A stretch of 10,296 bases of DNA, from the NCBI GenBank assembly GCA_946403735.1, contig CAMJAZ010000033.1, positions 1 to 10,296 of the forward strand. The letters run 5' to 3'. A program made the translations under genes and the position numbers. This document shows, in pieces, positions 7,901 through 10,296 of the stretch. The notes below the pieces were generated by a model. The model did not search any database, had not been told where the DNA came from, and worked only from the letters and a program-made list of their open reading frames with translations. Origin of the DNA: an uncultured Selenomonadales bacterium. Its GTDB lineage: Bacteria > Bacillota > Negativicutes > Selenomonadales > Selenomonadaceae. The stretch's first letter is position 1. Every line of letters starts with the position of its first letter.

Positions 7901-8131
7901 AAAACGTTGGCAAAAAAAATTGGCGTCAAGTCCCTTGCATTGAAGGTCAGACGCCTTGAAATTGCTTTTACCGATTCGCCGAAAATTTCGCCTGCAGGTT
8001 ACGTCGCCTTGCAGAAAAAATATTTGTCACGATTCAAAGATTTGCAGAAGTCGAAGGAAATTTTCATTGACTTAGTGTCGAAGAAAAATTTTTTCCACGA
8101 AGTCTTAATTATTTTACGTAAGCTGTCATAA
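4946..8131 (+). CDS. mfd: Transcription-repair coupling factor Mfd
   Basis: Mfd recognises RNA polymerase stalled at DNA damage, pushes it off using ATP-driven translocation and recruits UvrA. The 1061-aa protein shows all expected parts in order: a UvrB-like N-terminal module (about 1-330, with RGGIVDVFP near 175-183); a CarD-like RNA-polymerase-interaction domain (about 395-465, AGDYVVHPTNGIGKYLG); a RecG-like superfamily 2 motor with Walker A GDVGFGKT (about 551-558), the DEEQ box (about 651-654) and SATPIPRTLHMSL; the second lobe with QMRGRVGRSS (about 820); a TRG translocation motif (about 850-905, LEIRGAGNLLGAQQHG); and the C-terminal regulatory domain. It is slightly shorter than the E. 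coli or B. subtilis proteins (about 1150-1180 aa) but looks intact. The ATG at 4946 gives the normal N-terminus, though only a weak, distant GAGATGA precedes it, which suggests modest translation. In many bacteria mfd follows pth; here it is divergent from a MATE gene. Confidence 0.98.
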   Translation: MSKILELILKDKDVADVVKIFPRRKDFSIAGLSGTAKVAVVAAALAKKPRPTMIVTERENISAWQSDLQEFLPNFAVEAFPEVDLFKVRAGVVGLERKSRRLELLTRLLNGESIIVLASPASIVTKDFSRKNFISAQIKIKLGQNISLEKFLNELVKFGYERATEIDSIGKFSVRGGIVDVFPINSPAPFRLEFFDESVDSIRELSTETLRSVKNVDAVNILPVNADENFDAEPVLTCAEKIILDEPARLAEKIDALTKEDAELAGNIFSYGELVNFDGKFCLETLGHGLQIKTEPVMACNAQMDFFLSEIKAQLKLGRKIFITFSAQKKLDRIKNLLDVHKFPTGKQIFLELNTLEEGFIFPAANVAVITEKNIFGSQRERRHTKPNYAGDPIKHFSEIHAGDYVVHPTNGIGKYLGIETLELDGVKKDYLHIQYGGGDKIYLPTEAVNRLQKYIAGENSVPRLSKLNTGDWVRAKSRAATAVEDIAEKLIEIYAKRMAAKGYAFAPDDDTQIEFEENFPYEETAEQLQAVDAVKADMESSRPMDRLICGDVGFGKTEVAIRAAYKAAVNGKQVAMLVPTTVLAQQHYQTFSERLKNFAPTVDVVCRFRTPKEQRITLQKVRAGTVDILIGTHSLLNSKVEFKNLGLLIIDEEQRFGVKQKEKIRSLTAGVDVLALSATPIPRTLHMSLVSARDMSLITTPPENRFPVQTYVIADDDEVIADAIRREIRRGGQVYFVYNRIETIDLMYTRLSELVPEAKIQTAHGQQSDIFLESVMMDFYEGAFDVLLSTTIIENGLDVPNANTIIVYDADNFGLAQLYQMRGRVGRSSQMAFAYFIHQREKILSEQAQKRLQAMKEFAQLGSGFKIAMRDLEIRGAGNLLGAQQHGHIASVGFEMYCQLLEEAVSRLQQNAPKEIAPDPTISLPVEAYIDKNFISDSMHKIEIYQRLAVVKDEKEIDDLLDEIIDRFGEPTEPVVNLLNVARVKTLAKKIGVKSLALKVRRLEIAFTDSPKISPAGYVALQKKYLSRFKDLQKSKEIFIDLVSKKNFFHEVLIILRKLS

Positions 8132-8140
8132 TCACTAAAC

Positions 8141-8168
8141 ATTCATAATTCTACATTCTTAATTCTTA
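8141..8168 (-). repeat. Heptanucleotide-period repeat, copy 2 (inverted relative to copy 1)
   Basis: The + strand shows four 7-bp units of the form ATTCNNN (ATTCATA, then ATTCTAC, then ATTCTTA twice). The reverse complement matches copy 1 at 25 of 26 positions with the same unit order. It fills most of the 45-bp gap between the stop codons of the convergent mfd and gyrA genes. Confidence 0.7.
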
Positions 8169-8176
8169 ATTAAATT

Positions 8177-10296
8177 TCATCCTTCGTCGCTTTTGGATAC
8201 GACGGTAGCCATTGCGGCAACTTTATCGTCGGGCTTAGTCTTCATAAGCATAACGCCTTGCGTGTTACGACTGATAACTGAAATGGCTGAAACGTCTGTA
8301 CGAATGACAAGCCCTTCAGTCGTGATTAAAAGTAAATCGCGGTCGGGTCGAACAACTTTAATTCCGATAACGTCGCCAGTTTTTTCCGTAACTTTCATAT
8401 TGATAACGCCAACGCCGCCACGCGATTGTGGATGATATTCAGACGTAGGAGTACGCTTGCCGTAACCTTCCGCGCTAACCGTCAAAAGTTCCGCATCATC
8501 GCTAAGTTTGTCCATACCAACTACATAATCGCCGCGCTGTAACTTTATCCCGCGTACACCTTGCGTAGCTCTGCTAAGTGCGCGTACTTCCTCTTCGGCA
8601 AAGACAATCGCTTTACCCTTAGCCGTACCTAAAATTACGTAGCGTTCACCTTCGGTAAACTTAACGGCAATAAGTTCATCGCCTTTTTGAAGTTTGATAG
8701 CAATGACGCCACGTTTAGCCGCCGCATTAAATTCGGACAGTTGAGTTTTCTTGACAATACCTTTTTTCGTTGCCATGAAAAGGTAGCGGGTCGGGTCAAA
8801 ATCTTTAACTTTAATCAGCGCGGTTACCATTTCGTCAGCGTCAAGCGGAATTAAATTGCCAATATGTACGCCTTTAGCAACGCGGCTTGATTCGACAATC
8901 TGATAAGCTTTAAGTGGAAAGACGCGCCCACGATTCGTGAAAAATAAAATCGTGTGATGATTCGTCGTTATCAAAATGTGTTCGACAATATCTTCAGCCT
9001 TAGTACTCATGCCAGTGACGCCAATTCCGCCGCGTTTTTGATTTTTATACGTGGCAAGGGAAATTCTTTTGACGTAGCCGCCGCGTGTCATCGTGACTAC
9101 AATGTCATCGTCGTGGACTAAATCTTCCTCATCGAATTTAATTTGAACTTCTTCCCGAATAATTTCCGTGCGCCGTTCATCATTATATTTTTCCTTGACG
9201 GCAAGCAATTCAGTTTTGATAATCTCCAAAATTTTATCTTCGTGGCTAAGAATATCGTTAAACTTTTCAATAGCCGACTTGACGAAACGTGTTTCAGTTT
9301 CAATCTTTTCACGTTCAAGCCCAGTTAATTTTTGCAAGCGTAAATCTAAAATTGCCTGCGCTTGAAGATCGCTAAGGTTGAATTGGTTTATAAGATCTTC
9401 TTTAGCTTTTACGACGGTTGCACTTTCGCGAACAGTTTTAATAACGGCGTCAAGGTTATCAATCGCCGTCGTAAGTCCTTCTAAAATATGTTCCCGCGCC
9501 TTAGCCTTCGCAAGGTCAAATTTAGTTCTGCGCGTAACAAGTTCTTCCTGATGTTTGATGTAATGTTGAAGTACCTGCTTTAACGTCAAAACTTCTGGCT
9601 TACCGTCGACAAGCGCCAACATTATCACGCCGAAAGAATCTTGCATTTGCGTATGCTTGAAAAGTTGATTCAGCATAATTTGCGGGTTAGCATCTTTGCG
9701 CAGTTCCATAACAATTCGCATACCATCGCGGTCTGATTCATCGCGAAGGTCGGTAATACCTTCAATCGTCTTTTCGCGTACAAGGTCGGCAATTTTTTCA
9801 ATCAATCGTGCCTTGTTGACTTGGTAAGGAAGTTCTGTAACAATAATTCGCGGCTTACCATTGGGCAACGTGTCAATTTCAGTTTTCGCCCGCATTTTTA
9901 TTAAACCGCGTCCAGTTTTATAAGCGTCAATTATTCCGTCTGTACCTAAAATCTGAGCGGCAGTAGGAAAGTCTGGACCTTGAATTTTTTCCATAAGGTC
10001 GCCCAATTCAGCGTCGGGATTGTCGATTAAAAGTAACGTCGCGTCGATAACTTCGCCCATATTATGCGGCGGAATGTTTGTCGCCATACCTACTGCAATT
10101 CCTGACGTACCGTTTACTAAAAGCTGTGGAAATTTCGCGGGAAGTACTGACGGCTCTTTTAAAGATTCGTCGTAGTTGGGGACAAAGTCAACAGTTTCCT
10201 TTTCAATGTCCTGCAACATAAGCTCGGCAATTTTCGACATACGAACTTCTGTATAACGCATTGCCGCCGCTGGGTCGCCGTCTACTGAGCCAAAGT
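8177..10296 (-). CDS. gyrA: DNA gyrase subunit A (5' end outside the window)
   Basis: GyrA is the DNA-cleaving subunit of the A2B2 gyrase that introduces negative supercoils using ATP hydrolysed by GyrB. The frame stays open to the window edge, reading FGSVDGDPAAAMRYTEVRMSK. The Tyr in RYT (10255-10253) corresponds to the active-site tyrosine (Y122 in E. coli). The 705 visible residues imply that roughly 110 N-terminal residues are missing, including the quinolone-resistance-determining helix, so resistance cannot be read here. The breakage-reunion domain (LLVNGTSGIAVGMATNIPPHN, LPYQVNKARLIEKIADLV) is followed by a coiled-coil region and a C-terminal domain with six blade repeats. The first blade carries the GyrA box QKRGGIG (9040-9020), needed for DNA wrapping and separating GyrA from ParC. 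There is no long acidic tail. The ATG at 10261 is internal and is not the start. No terminator hairpin follows the stop codon. Confidence 0.97.
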   Translation of the reverse strand, partial: FGSVDGDPAAAMRYTEVRMSKIAELMLQDIEKETVDFVPNYDESLKEPSVLPAKFPQLLVNGTSGIAVGMATNIPPHNMGEVIDATLLLIDNPDAELGDLMEKIQGPDFPTAAQILGTDGIIDAYKTGRGLIKMRAKTEIDTLPNGKPRIIVTELPYQVNKARLIEKIADLVREKTIEGITDLRDESDRDGMRIVMELRKDANPQIMLNQLFKHTQMQDSFGVIMLALVDGKPEVLTLKQVLQHYIKHQEELVTRRTKFDLAKAKAREHILEGLTTAIDNLDAVIKTVRESATVVKAKEDLINQFNLSDLQAQAILDLRLQKLTGLEREKIETETRFVKSAIEKFNDILSHEDKILEIIKTELLAVKEKYNDERRTEIIREEVQIKFDEEDLVHDDDIVVTMTRGGYVKRISLATYKNQKRGGIGVTGMSTKAEDIVEHILITTNHHTILFFTNRGRVFPLKAYQIVESSRVAKGVHIGNLIPLDADEMVTALIKVKDFDPTRYLFMATKKGIVKKTQLSEFNAAAKRGVIAIKLQKGDELIAVKFTEGERYVILGTAKGKAIVFAEEEVRALSRATQGVRGIKLQRGDYVVGMDKLSDDAELLTVSAEGYGKRTPTSEYHPQSRGGVGVINMKVTEKTGDVIGIKVVRPDRDLLLITTEGLVIRTDVSAISVISRNTQGVMLMKTKPDDKVAAMATVVSKSDEG

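Noticed and set aside
8177..10296. Assignment as topoisomerase IV subunit ParC
   Set aside because: The C-terminal domain has six blades and a GyrA box (QKRGGIG), which ParC lacks.

Overview
The window reads as ordinary chromosomal DNA of an AT-rich bacterium. Two housekeeping genes are unmistakable: mfd, and a gyrA that runs off the right edge. They share the window with a PutP-type sodium/proline symporter, a MATE-family exporter, a secreted-looking RTX-like repeat protein and an HNH-endonuclease gene that appears cut at its 5' end by an IS200/IS605-type insertion sequence. Strong Shine-Dalgarno sites, a TTG start, a Firmicutes-like GyrA and a glycine/aspartate-rich RTX-like protein together suggest a Firmicutes-related bacterium, possibly of the Negativicutes (Selenomonas-like), which have an outer membrane. 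That placement is inference and rests on no 16S or marker search.

Layout. Bases 1-110 hold a large GC-rich hairpin (59-109) and, on the minus strand, a perfect ribosome-binding site with a GTG start at 14 that leads out of the window. This looks like the terminal part of an insertion sequence whose body lies to the left. The HNH-nuclease reading frame follows directly (recognisable from about 114 to 677). The putP-like symporter (810-2288, +) has a TTG start. The RTX-like repeat protein (2396-3445, +) ends at a good rho-independent terminator (3469-3494). The MATE transporter (4857-3532, -) is convergent with the RTX-like gene and divergent from mfd (4946-8131, +). gyrA (10296-8177, -, 5' end outside the window) is convergent with mfd.

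The genes do not form one pathway. Mfd (transcription-coupled repair) and GyrA (supercoiling) both act on DNA topology and transcription, but they are convergent and not an operon. PutP and MATE are single-gene membrane transporters, and the RTX-like gene has its own candidate promoter and a terminator. No phage, CRISPR array, toxin-antitoxin or defence cluster was seen.

The least expected non-coding signal is a pair of short 7-bp-period repeats. They lie in the two convergent intergenic gaps (about 3500-3527 and 8141-8168), match at 25 of 26 positions and are in opposite orientation, so they bracket the MATE-mfd block. The RTX-like protein, with one GGxGxD half-turn per 18-20 residues, and the IS/HNH junction are the other places worth a second look. 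I found no convincing undescribed system in this window.
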